Source of the DNA: Helicobacter acinonychis
GTDB taxonomy: Bacteria; Campylobacterota; Campylobacteria; Campylobacterales; Helicobacteraceae
DNA length: 64,000 bases
Assembly: GCF_900461455.1 (NCBI RefSeq)
Contig: NZ_UGIA01000001.1
Location: forward strand, 372,001-436,000
Direction of reading: 5' to 3'
The notes under the pieces were generated by a model. That model searched no databases and was not told where the DNA came from. It saw nothing but the letters and a program-made list of their open reading frames with translations. Positions 1 through 8,733 of the stretch are shown here, piece after piece (the stretch's first letter is position 1; every line of letters starts with the position of its first letter). The position numbers and the translations under genes are program-made.

Positions 1-418
1 AGCCTTAGCCAATTATTTCATGGTAGATGAAGAGAAACCCAATTTTATTGCCATGGATGCAGAAACCCAAGTAGAGCATGTTTTACCTCAAAAACCCAAA
101 AGAGGCAGTCAATGGAATGCGGATTTTGACAAAGAAAAAAGAGAAGAATGGGTAAATAAGATTGCAAATCTAACCCTTTTAAAGCATAAAAAGAACGCAC
201 AAGCTTTAAACATGGATTTTGATGAAAAAAGACAAATTTATGGGGGCAAAGATACAAGCAGAGTGATCAGCTGTTATCACATCACTAAAGAGTTGCATAG
301 CAATCATAGGAAGTGGAATGAGAACTCTCTTCAAAAGCGAGACGAGTTTTTATATGACACTATCACGCCTATTTTACACATAGAAGGGCAAGAAGAGGAG
401 GATGAATATGACTTTTGA
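1..418 (+). CDS. C-terminal part of a DUF1524 (GmrSD-like) protein, truncated by the window edge
   Basis: The frame is open from base 2, so the internal ATG at 20 is not the true start. The visible 138 residues fit the C-terminal DUF1524 module: a V-E-H-V-L-P-Q motif (His-Me finger nuclease signature), then N-L-T-L-L and a basic K-R-Q-I-Y segment, ending in an acidic tail. DUF1524 usually follows an N-terminal DUF262 domain in GmrSD-type IV restriction enzymes that act on modified DNA; the DUF262 half lies outside this window, so the full architecture is not seen. The visible part has no stop or frameshift. It borders a decayed gene, which suggests an accessory or defence locus. Function is inferred from the motif only. 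Confidence 0.72.
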   Translation, partial: ALANYFMVDEEKPNFIAMDAETQVEHVLPQKPKRGSQWNADFDKEKREEWVNKIANLTLLKHKKNAQALNMDFDEKRQIYGGKDTSRVISCYHITKELHSNHRKWNENSLQKRDEFLYDTITPILHIEGQEEEDEYDF

Positions 419-436
419 TCTAGAATGATGGAAAAT

Positions 437-450
437 CGCCCATAAGGGCG
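437..450 (+). terminator. stem-loop after the DUF1524 gene
   Basis: A perfect 5-bp GC-rich stem (CGCCC/GGGCG) with a 4-nt ATAA loop lies 19 bases after the stop at 418. Only a weak A/T stretch follows, so it may be a weak terminator or an mRNA-stabilising hairpin. Confidence 0.4.
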
Positions 451-471
451 TAAAACAATAAGGAGTAAGTT

Positions 472-1726
472 ATGTTACTGAACTATGATTTTTTAGAAAG
501 AATTGAAGGCTCTAAAGTCAGAGCCATTGATGAGAAAAGAAATTTCTACATTGTTCGGACAGCATGGATAAGTTGATTTTAAGATAAGATGAACCCTATT
601 AAAGGCTCTACGATTGAGAGCGCTAATCTTTCTAGGGTAGTGAGTAAGATTAAAAGCGGATTACCCTTTGGGACTATCTCGGCGTTTAGATTTTTTAAAC
701 CTGAATGATTGCTGACTTTACTGAAGGTGAGCGAGAAAAACTGATTGAAGTTTATAAAAGCGGTTATAAACATTAATGATATAGATGCCTATTATTTTGC
801 TGACGCTTTTTTGAGAGATGATGAAACTATCTACGCTAAACTCTGTAAGGGGTTAGGAAAACCTTTTGTTAATAAAATTTTAAACCCTAATAGCACAGCG
901 ACAATGAAAGATTTTATGTCCAGTAGGGAATTTGTTAAAAGATACCGCTACACAAACAAAGACAATACGAACAGAACAAGACAGCTAAAATCATTTTTAA
1001 ACTTTAAGCGGAATTTTCTCGGTTATATTGAAGTGGTGGGGTATTGGAAAGAGAGCTTAAAAGATGACCTTTTACCCAAATAAAGAAGTCAGCTTTTTTG
1101 TATTTCAAAACGAACCTAGTGATACCTTTAATTTAAAAAGACCTTATTAGTGTTAGCTAGAGTGTTTAGTCAAGCGGCTATTTGTTATTGCCAAAAACGC
1201 AAGCACTAATGAAGTGGATTTAGTCAGCACTGAACCTGATAGTTATGGTGGAGTGTGGGATACATTCACTGGCATTACTTTTTCAGTGCCTGCACAATTA
1301 CCCCAATCTCTCACACGATTAAAAGACAAGGTTTATACCTTTTTCAAAAAACAACCTGATAGTGGTTATGGCATAAATTTCAGTGAAATCGCTAAAACGC
1401 AAATCAAAGTAGCTGTCTTACCTATTGAGAGACTAGGCAAACCCTTTGAAAGCTATATTGTAGGCTCTATCAAAGGGAGTCAGAGTATGGCTCGTGCGTA
1501 TGGATACCCTAAAGTTTTTACCATTGATGAGGTAAGTGAATGGGAAAAAGAAACCATGAAAAGCCGAGACTATGAGAGACGGAATTTGAGTAAGAATTAT
1601 AGATTGAGCGTGAAACAAAATCTTGAAATCATTAAAATCTCTAACGCTCTGGCATAAGGTGAGAGAGTGAGTGATAGTCTTATTGCTAGCATGTTAAGTA
1701 ATGCTGATAAACCTAACAACGAGTAG
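472..1726 (+). pseudogene. decayed gene of unknown function, broken in several frames
   Basis: A good ribosome site (AAGGAG, 460-465) precedes ATG 472, but this frame stops at 574. Protein-like sequence continues in other frames: 589-708 (ending S-A-F-R-F-F-K-P-E), 709-780, 745-1083 (a coherent 112-residue stretch rich in Tyr and Lys), about 1080-1145, and 1170-1657 (a stretch containing G-V-W-D-T-F-T-G). After the TAA at 1655-1657 the same frame stays open to a TAG at 1724-1726, so even the last fragment may carry an internal stop. Together the pieces would give one protein of roughly 400 residues. I do not recognise the family. The position beside a restriction-type gene suggests a mobile or defence origin, which is inference. 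Confidence 0.6.
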
Positions 1727-1803
1727 AGAGTTTAACCCTTATTTCTGTGTTGATCAAAGGTGTAACTTATAACAGCTTCCTAGCGTTTCATTAACTTATA
1801 AGA

Positions 1804-1925
1804 ATAGGGGGTGTTTTGAGAAATAATTCCCCCCTTAAAGTGCCTTAAAACCCCCTAAAACGCTTTAAGATTCAGCGAACTAAAAATCAAAGCTTTTTAA
1901 TTTTATTTTAAAAAATAAATGAAAA
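1804..1925 (+). repeat. dispersed intergenic repeat, copy A (structured, between convergent genes)
   Basis: The stretch begins ATAGGGGGTGTTTTGA, continues through an AATAATTCCCCC arm able to pair with the leading G run, then C-rich CCCCCTAAA blocks, then an A/T-rich tail. A closely similar element lies at 22519-22650 in the same orientation. Both copies sit between an accessory plus-strand region and the 3' end of a minus-strand housekeeping gene (ftsZ here, ftsY there). It probably works as a bidirectional terminator. The whole 1727-1991 gap has no gene. Confidence 0.6.
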
Positions 1926-1991
1926 CAGAGCCAACAAACCCTTGCGTATCATAGCCCCACAAAAATAAGGGGAGAAAAGCAAGGATTAAGA

Positions 1992-3155
1992 TCAATCTTG
2001 TTGGATTCTTATGGCTGTGGGTGTGGATAATTCCTCTTCAGTAGGGATCCTTAAATACTCGCCATTACCCACTTTTCTTGCTGGTTTCACCACAGGTTGA
2101 GAGGGTGTAGCGATCGATTCTAAAGCCGGTTCATTGCTATTTCTTTCAGCACCGGTTGCAATGATGGTGACACGCACATGATCAAGGGGGATATTCTCGC
2201 TAGTGTGTTGGCCAAACTTGACATCAACATCTTGATTGGCCCGATCTTGAATAAATTCGCAAGCTTGAGAATAAGCATACATAGGGTAATCAGGGTGGTG
2301 CTCAAAAAAGACAATAATGCTCTTAGCCCCATCAATAGAAGCGTCATCAAGAAGAGGCGATTGGATCGCATTTTCCACCGCTAATTTAGCAGACTCTTCG
2401 CCAGTGGCTTCACCAATACCCATTAACGCAAACCCTTTAAAACCAAGAGCGCTTTTTAAATCGGAAAAGTCAACATTAATATCCCCAGGTTTAGTGATAA
2501 TCGTAGAAATACCGCTCACAGCCCTAACTAAGACATCATCAACTTCCTTGTAGCATTCTTTAGTGCTAGCGTTTTTTTTCATCGTTAAAAGAACTTTATC
2601 ATTGGGGATAACCAAAATAGAATCGCTAGATTGCTCCAATTCCTTCAGCCCCTCTTCAGCTTTCTTTCTTTTTTGAGACCCTTCGTATTTGAAAGGCTTG
2701 GTAACGATAGCGATCGTGAGCGCTCCCACTTCTTTTGCGATTTTGACAATAGTAGGGGTGGCTCCAGTCCCAGTCCCTCCCCCAAGTCCTGTGGAAACAA
2801 TGACTAATTTTGCGTCCTTGATTGCTTCTCTCACCTCATTAGCACTCTCTTCAGCGGCTTTTTTACCGACATCAGGAATCCCTCCAGCACCTAAACCACC
2901 AGTAGTCTCTCTACCCAAAAGGATTTTAACCGGAGCGGGATTGTTTTTGAGGTGTTGACCATCAGTATTCACTGCAACAGGGGTAACGTCTTGATGCACG
3001 CCATATTCAACCAAGTGTTTGATCATGTTAGATCCCCCACCTCCAACGCCGATGACGACAATCTTAGCCCCTTTGTAAGCCGGATCGCTCACTTCTTCAA
3101 TGTTTGCTTGACCGATAGAATAATTTTCAACCCCTGATTGATGAACCATAGCCAC
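1992..3155 (-). CDS. ftsZ: cell division protein FtsZ
   Basis: Tubulin-like GTPase that polymerises into the cytokinetic ring at midcell. The 387 residues show the family blocks: G-V-G-G-G-G-S-N at 36-43, the tubulin signature G-G-G-T-G-T-G at 125-131, and the T7 catalytic loop N-V-D-F-S-D-L-K at 227-234 that completes GTP hydrolysis in the neighbouring subunit. The C-terminal tail is variable and contains G-E-Y-L-R-I-P, taking the place of the usual FtsA-binding peptide. The gene is last in the run ppiD-like, ftsA, ftsZ, but a 127-base gap with its own predicted -10 box separates it from ftsA. A second Met at codon 3 is an alternative start. Confidence 0.98.
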   Translation of the reverse strand: MAMVHQSGVENYSIGQANIEEVSDPAYKGAKIVVIGVGGGGSNMIKHLVEYGVHQDVTPVAVNTDGQHLKNNPAPVKILLGRETTGGLGAGGIPDVGKKAAEESANEVREAIKDAKLVIVSTGLGGGTGTGATPTIVKIAKEVGALTIAIVTKPFKYEGSQKRKKAEEGLKELEQSSDSILVIPNDKVLLTMKKNASTKECYKEVDDVLVRAVSGISTIITKPGDINVDFSDLKSALGFKGFALMGIGEATGEESAKLAVENAIQSPLLDDASIDGAKSIIVFFEHHPDYPMYAYSQACEFIQDRANQDVDVKFGQHTSENIPLDHVRVTIIATGAERNSNEPALESIATPSQPVVKPARKVGNGEYLRIPTEEELSTPTAIRIQQD

Positions 3156-3181
3156 TTTCCCCTTAACGATTTGTTTTATTA

Positions 3182-3215
3182 ATCAAAAATTTTGATAGAT
3201 GATTAAGGGATTATA
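3182..3215 (-). promoter_or_regulatory. predicted ftsZ promoter (-10 box) and inverted repeat in the leader
   Basis: Read on the minus strand, a perfect TATAAT hexamer lies at 3215-3210, about 55 bases upstream of the ftsZ start, in the ftsA-ftsZ gap. Just downstream, at 3182-3196, is a perfect 7-bp inverted repeat around one central base (ATCAAAA-A-TTTTGAT). Helicobacter sigma-80 promoters rely mainly on the -10 box. The repeat could be an operator or an mRNA hairpin; nothing visible decides. Confidence 0.55.
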
Positions 3216-3282
3216 CTACATTTTTTGGTTTTTGATGGTTGTTGGTGCACTTTTTAATGTATAAAAGAGCGATTATACCCTT

Positions 3283-4764
3283 TTAAAAGATTTTAGAAAT
3301 CTTATCCAAGAGATTTTTGAAAAAACCTTTTTGCTCAATGGGTTTTATGGGCAAGAAATCATCATTTTTAGCGGTGCTTAAGGGAGCGTTTGGGGTCTTT
3401 AAATCGCTCAAATTCATTTCTGCAAGCGATGGGCTAAATTGGGGGGTGGGACTTGGTTGGTGGGTTGTTCTTGTGTAATCATCGCTCTCATGGTAGCGGA
3501 TAATCCCTTTGGAGTCTCTCTCATAATTAGTATGCCCTCCTGCTTTGTATAAAATCAAGCCGACCACAACTGAAAAGCGAGGGTCTTTCAAATCTTCAAA
3601 CATGCCCATGACATTGTATTTTTCAGTAGGAGCGGCCAAACGCACAGGGTAATTGGTGAAATGGGTTCTGGCTAATTCTTTGATCCCTTTCATTAAAACC
3701 ATTCCACCGGTTAAAACAACGCCCCCACCCAAATGCTCTTCTAATCCGCTGTCTTGAATACTCCTATGGATGATCCTAAAAGTTTCTAAAGCCCTTTCCC
3801 TCATGATAGATTGGATTTCATTAAGCGGCACGATATGATTTTCATTGCCATCCGATCCAGTGGTAGGGATTTGGACATTTTGAGAGGGCGTTTCTTCGTC
3901 GCTTTCAAAAGAAAGATCGCCGTATTTGATCTTAACCTCTTCAGCACAAGGGAATGGGGTGTTGAGCATGTGCGATAAGTCGGTGGTTAAATGGTGAGAG
4001 CCTACAGGTAAGTATTTGCTATAGCGTATAGAATTGCCGCTATAAATCGTAAGGTTGCATGTCTCTCCGCCCATATCCACGCAAGCCACACCCAATTCTT
4101 TTTCATCATTAGACAGGGTAGCGATCGAGGCTGCATAAGAATTGATCACGATGTTTTCAATCTCTACCCCAGATTGAACCATGATTTTTTCTAAATTTTC
4201 AATGTTGTTTTTTTCTGTATAGACAATGTGGATAAAGACTTCCAAGCGAGTCCCGCTCATTCCTAAAGGGTCATTCACTTCTTGTTTGTCTAAGGTGAAG
4301 CGGTAGGGGAGGGCGTGCAAAATGTGTTTGTCATTATCCAAGCCTGCTTTAGCGCATGCGTTATTGATAGCGCGATTGATTTCATCAATGGTTACCACAT
4401 TATCTTTGGTGCTCGCCACACCGGTCACATCTCTAATGCTTTCAGTATAAGCCCCAGAAAAAGAGACAATCGCTTTAGTTTTAGGGTGATACGATTCTCT
4501 AAAGGAAGAAATGGGGTTATTTCTGTCTTCATCAGCGTTCAAACCTGCCATTTTTTTAGCGTTGCTAACCACTTCTTTAATGGCACTAGAAGCATGGGCA
4601 AGACTATTGATACGACCCTTTCTAATGGCCTTTGAGTGGATTTCTTTGGAATCTTGATGAGCCGTGCCAATGATGCGTAAAATCCCATCTTTAAATTCAG
4701 CCACTATCGCACAAATCTTCCTAGAGCCTATATCAACCCCTATAACGATTTCTTTATGTTCCAT
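3283..4764 (-). CDS. ftsA: cell division protein FtsA
   Basis: Actin-like ATPase that anchors FtsZ filaments to the inner membrane and recruits the divisome. The N-terminal phosphate-1 loop is visible as G-V-D-I-G-S-R-K at 9-16, and a second nucleotide-binding block T-G-G-M lies in the C-terminal third. The 493 residues are longer than the roughly 420 usual in enterobacteria; the excess is a low-complexity Pro/Ser/Thr/Asp linker before the C-terminal amphipathic helix (G-F-F-K-N-L-L-D-K-I-S-K-I-F), the expected membrane-targeting sequence. It lies 15 bases after the PpiD-like gene and is very likely cotranscribed with it. Confidence 0.97.
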   Translation of the reverse strand: MEHKEIVIGVDIGSRKICAIVAEFKDGILRIIGTAHQDSKEIHSKAIRKGRINSLAHASSAIKEVVSNAKKMAGLNADEDRNNPISSFRESYHPKTKAIVSFSGAYTESIRDVTGVASTKDNVVTIDEINRAINNACAKAGLDNDKHILHALPYRFTLDKQEVNDPLGMSGTRLEVFIHIVYTEKNNIENLEKIMVQSGVEIENIVINSYAASIATLSNDEKELGVACVDMGGETCNLTIYSGNSIRYSKYLPVGSHHLTTDLSHMLNTPFPCAEEVKIKYGDLSFESDEETPSQNVQIPTTGSDGNENHIVPLNEIQSIMRERALETFRIIHRSIQDSGLEEHLGGGVVLTGGMVLMKGIKELARTHFTNYPVRLAAPTEKYNVMGMFEDLKDPRFSVVVGLILYKAGGHTNYERDSKGIIRYHESDDYTRTTHQPSPTPQFSPSLAEMNLSDLKTPNAPLSTAKNDDFLPIKPIEQKGFFKNLLDKISKIF

Positions 4765-4779
4765 TATTTTCCCTTGTAT

Positions 4780-6243
4780 TTATTGAATGTATTTGACTAT
4801 CTTATAGCGTTTTTTCAATTCTTCCATCAAAGCCTTATCAAAAAAATCCGTTTTAGTGTTATTGACGAGACGATCCATATATTGGCTTTCTTCTGTGCTA
4901 AATGGGTGGTTGAAATTTTGTTCTATGATTTGATAAAGCACCACTTTATCGCCTATAATAACAACCCCTTTTTTTTCTTGGCGGTTAAAAATGGTGTTGA
5001 TAAACTTAGCGCTTTCTTCTTGGTTAAGCTCATTAATGGTGCCTGCAAAATTAGGACTCACATAGCCCACGCTTTTTCCCTTAAAATCCTTAAGCTTTTC
5101 TTTGGCTAAAGTTTGCAGCGCCATAAGGGTTTTTTCTTGAGTCAAACGGGTTTTAAGAGCGCTTTTGACTCCATCAAAATTTTGCAATTCGTCTTTAGTT
5201 TGAGAGACAAGCTGCACCACAATAAAACCATCTTTAAAAGGCTCAGGTTTTAGGATTTCAAGGGGTTTGAGAGTGGTGAGTTTTTGCGTGATTTCAGTGG
5301 TATAGGGGGAGTTGTTTTCTTCAAAATCTTGCGTGGTGTAGTTTTGCGTGTTCCCCTTTTTTAAAGCAATATAACTCCTTAAAGCCTTTTCATTCGCTTT
5401 TTGCATGCTCAAATCATGCTTGACTTGCTCTTGAACGCTTTTAAAATCCTGTAATTTCCCCTCTTTATCCAAATAAGACGCCTTGTTTTTGTTGTAGTAT
5501 TCTTCTAATTCTTTCAAATCAGATTTTTCTAAATTAGCGTCAAAATATAAAGATCGTGTTTTAAAGCTCGTGGGCTTTTTAAAGTCCTTTTTATGGGATT
5601 CATAATACTTTTTCATTTCCTCTTCATTGAGAGAAATTTTAACATCACTAGGTTTTAGGATAAGAATGTCTAACTTGTCTTGCAATTTCGCCCAAAGCGA
5701 CAGACTGGATTGTTCCAAAGGGGTGGTGGTTTTGGGGAATAGAGTGCTGATTTTTTGAAGGATTAAAAGCCTTTCAACGCTTTCTTCAAAGAGTTTGGGG
5801 CGGTAATTGTTTTGTTTTAAGATATTTTTATACAACTCTTCATCAAAAACGCCATCTTTTTGAAAAACGCTTGTTTTTCTAATCTCTTTAGCGATTTCTT
5901 GCTTCGTGGCTCCAAGCCCTAAATCTAAAGCGAGATTTCTTAATAAGGCTTGATTAATGAGAATATTGAGAGCGCTTTTTTCTAAATGCATGGCTCTGAT
6001 TTGTTCTTCAGTGAGTTCTTTAAAATTGGGGATAGACTCGGCATAAGCGTCTTTAAGGCGGCGGTATTCTTGGGCTAATTCTTCTTGAGAAATATTAATT
6101 TTTCCCACTTTGGCAGCACTATTGCTATCTAAAGAAAAGCTGTATTGCCCCCAACCTATCATTCCAGCGGCAATAAAAGCGATCGCACTTATCCATATTG
6201 TAACCACTAAATATTTTCTATGATTTTGCATCCATTCAATCAT
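4780..6243 (-). CDS. PpiD/SurA-N family membrane-anchored periplasmic chaperone-like protein
   Basis: 487 residues with a short cytoplasmic N-terminus, one membrane helix at about residues 12-32, then a long charged periplasmic region. The segment after the helix (about 35-180) has the SurA/PpiD N-terminal chaperone layout, with V-G-K-I-N-I-S-Q-E-E-L at its start followed by amphipathic helices. A clear parvulin active site cannot be recognised by eye, so the peptidyl-prolyl isomerase domain may be absent or degenerate. The likely role is folding of exported envelope proteins. It is first in the run to ftsA (15-base gap), linking envelope folding to division. It is divergent from bioA across 127 bases. 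Confidence 0.8.
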   Translation of the reverse strand: MIEWMQNHRKYLVVTIWISAIAFIAAGMIGWGQYSFSLDSNSAAKVGKINISQEELAQEYRRLKDAYAESIPNFKELTEEQIRAMHLEKSALNILINQALLRNLALDLGLGATKQEIAKEIRKTSVFQKDGVFDEELYKNILKQNNYRPKLFEESVERLLILQKISTLFPKTTTPLEQSSLSLWAKLQDKLDILILKPSDVKISLNEEEMKKYYESHKKDFKKPTSFKTRSLYFDANLEKSDLKELEEYYNKNKASYLDKEGKLQDFKSVQEQVKHDLSMQKANEKALRSYIALKKGNTQNYTTQDFEENNSPYTTEITQKLTTLKPLEILKPEPFKDGFIVVQLVSQTKDELQNFDGVKSALKTRLTQEKTLMALQTLAKEKLKDFKGKSVGYVSPNFAGTINELNQEESAKFINTIFNRQEKKGVVIIGDKVVLYQIIEQNFNHPFSTEESQYMDRLVNNTKTDFFDKALMEELKKRYKIVKYIQ

Positions 6244-6370
6244 AAGAACTCTAATCCCTTTGAAAAATAAAAAATATGAAATTCAAGTTTAAACAACCTT
6301 ATAGTAAAATCAAATAACCTTATTCTAACCAAAGGTTATTAAAATTATCCTTATTTAGAGAGTTTTTAGC

Positions 6371-7702
6371 ATGAATTTTCAAGAAAATTTGGCCGCTTTG
6401 GATTTAGAATACCTTTGGCACCCTTGCTCGCAAATGCAAGAGCATCAAAATTTCCCCATTATCCCTATTAAAAAGGCTCAAGGGATCTATCTCTATGATT
6501 TCAACAATAACGCTTACATGGATTTAATCAGCTCATGGTGGGTGAATCTTTTTGGGCATAATAACGCCTATATTAGCCAGCAGCTCAAACATCAAATTGA
6601 CAATTTAGAGCATGTCCTTTTGGCTTCCTTTAGCCATAAGCCCATTATCACGCTCTCTAAAAGGCTCTGCCAGCTTACCCACATGGATAAATGCTTTTAT
6701 GCGGATAACGGTTCATCTTGCATTGAAATCGCTTTAAAAATGAGCTATCATGTCCATTTTTTAGAAAACCAGACGCACCAAAAAAAGCTTTTTTTATCGC
6801 TCTCTAATTCCTATCATGGCGAGACTTTGGGAGCGTTAAGCGTGGGCGATGTGAAACTTTATAAAGACACTTACACCCCCTTATTACTCAAAAATCTCAC
6901 TACACCTGTGCCTAAAAATGATAGCGAGATAGAAAACGCCCTAAACGCTTTAAAGCGCTTGTTAGATGCACATGCTAAAGAAATTTGTGCCTTTATTGTA
7001 GAGCCTCTTTTGCAATGTGCAGGGAATATGCATATCTATAGTGCAAAATATTTAAAACAAGCCGTTTTATTGTGTAAGCAAAGAAACATCCACATTATTT
7101 TTGATGAAATCGCTACAGGGTTTGGGCGCACAGGAAGCATGTTTGCTTATGAGCAATGTGCAATCAAACCTGATTTTTTATGCTTGTCTAAAGGGATTAG
7201 TGGGGGGTATTTGCCTTTAAGCGTGTTGTTAACCCATAATGAAATTTATAACCAATTTTACGCCCCCTATGAAGACAATAAAGCGTTTTTACATTCGCAC
7301 AGCTATACAGGAAACGCCCTAGCATGTGCATGTGCAAACGCTACGCTAGATATTTTTGAAAAAGAAAATGTTATTGAAAAAAACAAGGTTTTAAGCGAGT
7401 TTGTTTTCAGCACTCTCCAAAACGCATTAAAAGACTTGATAGATCAACAAGTGGTGCGTCATTTAAGGCATTTAGGCATGGTTTTTGCCTTTGAAGTTTT
7501 TATCTCAACTAAAGAGCGTTTGAGTTTGGCGATTTTTAAAAAGGCCTTAATTAAAGGCTTATTACTACGACCTTTAAACAACACTATCTATTTCATGCCT
7601 CCTTATATTATCACGCATGAAGAAATTAAAAAAGCGATCATAGGGATAGTGGAAGTGATTAATGAATTAAAAACCCTAGAAAGTGTTTTTAAGCAAGATT
7701 AG
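6371..7702 (+). CDS. bioA: adenosylmethionine-8-amino-7-oxononanoate aminotransferase (BioA)
   Basis: Class III PLP aminotransferase that converts KAPA to DAPA with S-adenosylmethionine as amino donor, the third step of biotin ring synthesis in the cytoplasm. 443 residues. The N-terminal H-P-C-S-Q-M motif is characteristic of Bio[13 protein letters not shown] supplies the PLP-binding Asp, and the Schiff-base lysine is Lys274 in L-S-K-G-I-S-G-G, the same number as the E. coli catalytic lysine. No other biotin gene lies nearby, which is common in Helicobacter, where bio genes are scattered. The start follows an AT-rich leader with TTAGAG upstream. Confidence 0.96.
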   Translation: MNFQENLAALDLEYLWHPCSQMQEHQNFPIIPIKKAQGIYLYDFNNNAYMDLISSWWVNLFGHNNAYISQQLKHQIDNLEHVLLASFSHKPIITLSKRLCQLTHMDKCFYADNGSSCIEIALKMSYHVHFLENQTHQKKLFLSLSNSYHGETLGALSVGDVKLYKDTYTPLLLKNLTTPVPKNDSEIENALNALKRLLDAHAKEICAFIVEPLLQCAGNMHIYSAKYLKQAVLLCKQRNIHIIFDEIATGFGRTGSMFAYEQCAIKPDFLCLSKGISGGYLPLSVLLTHNEIYNQFYAPYEDNKAFLHSHSYTGNALACACANATLDIFEKENVIEKNKVLSEFVFSTLQNALKDLIDQQVVRHLRHLGMVFAFEVFISTKERLSLAIFKKALIKGLLLRPLNNTIYFMPPYIITHEEIKKAIIGIVEVINELKTLESVFKQD

Positions 7703-7720
7703 GTTACAATCGCAATTTTT

Positions 7721-7733
7721 ATAATAATAATAA
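7721..7733 (+). repeat. ATA/TAA trinucleotide repeat upstream of pyrH
   Basis: About four tandem ATA units (ATAATAATAATAA) lie 14 bases before the pyrH start codon, just downstream of a TTACAAT sequence that could be a weak -10 box. Copy-number change here would alter leader spacing or length without touching a reading frame. Confidence 0.45.
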
Positions 7734-7737
7734 TTGA

Positions 7738-8469
<732 letters not shown>

Positions 8470-8508
8470 GCCCTTTAAAATTTGATAGTTTAAAATAAAA
8501 GGATAAGT

Positions 8509-8733
8509 TTGAAAAAAGAAAGAACAGAGAGTTTAGTCGCTCAAGCCTTAAAAAATATTGGGAACGACCGCTACATGCTAGATAATTTGGTTTTCGCTCG
8601 GGTGAAGCAATTAAACGCTGGAGCCAAAACTTTAGTGAATATGGATCCTAAACGCCATAAATTAGTGGATATTGCTATCAGAGAAATCGCTGAAGGGAAA
8701 ATTGATATAGATAGGATAGATGAACGAAATTGA
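8509..8733 (+). CDS. rpoZ: RNA polymerase omega subunit
   Basis: 74 residues, the size expected of epsilonproteobacterial omega. It helps assemble and stabilise beta-prime in RNA polymerase. The start is TTG at 8509, with AAAGGATAAG just upstream as ribosome site. The central segment (V-F-A-R-V-K-Q-L-N-A-G-A) and the helix A-I-R-E-I-A-E-G-K match the conserved omega core. The end overlaps the spoT start by 14 bases, and rpoZ beside spoT is a widely conserved arrangement. Confidence 0.93.
   Translation: MKKERTESLVAQALKNIGNDRYMLDNLVFARVKQLNAGAKTLVNMDPKRHKLVDIAIREIAEGKIDIDRIDERN

Noticed and set aside
2689-2958. Plus-strand frame opposite ftsZ
   Set aside because: Complement of a conserved GTPase domain; no initiation signal.
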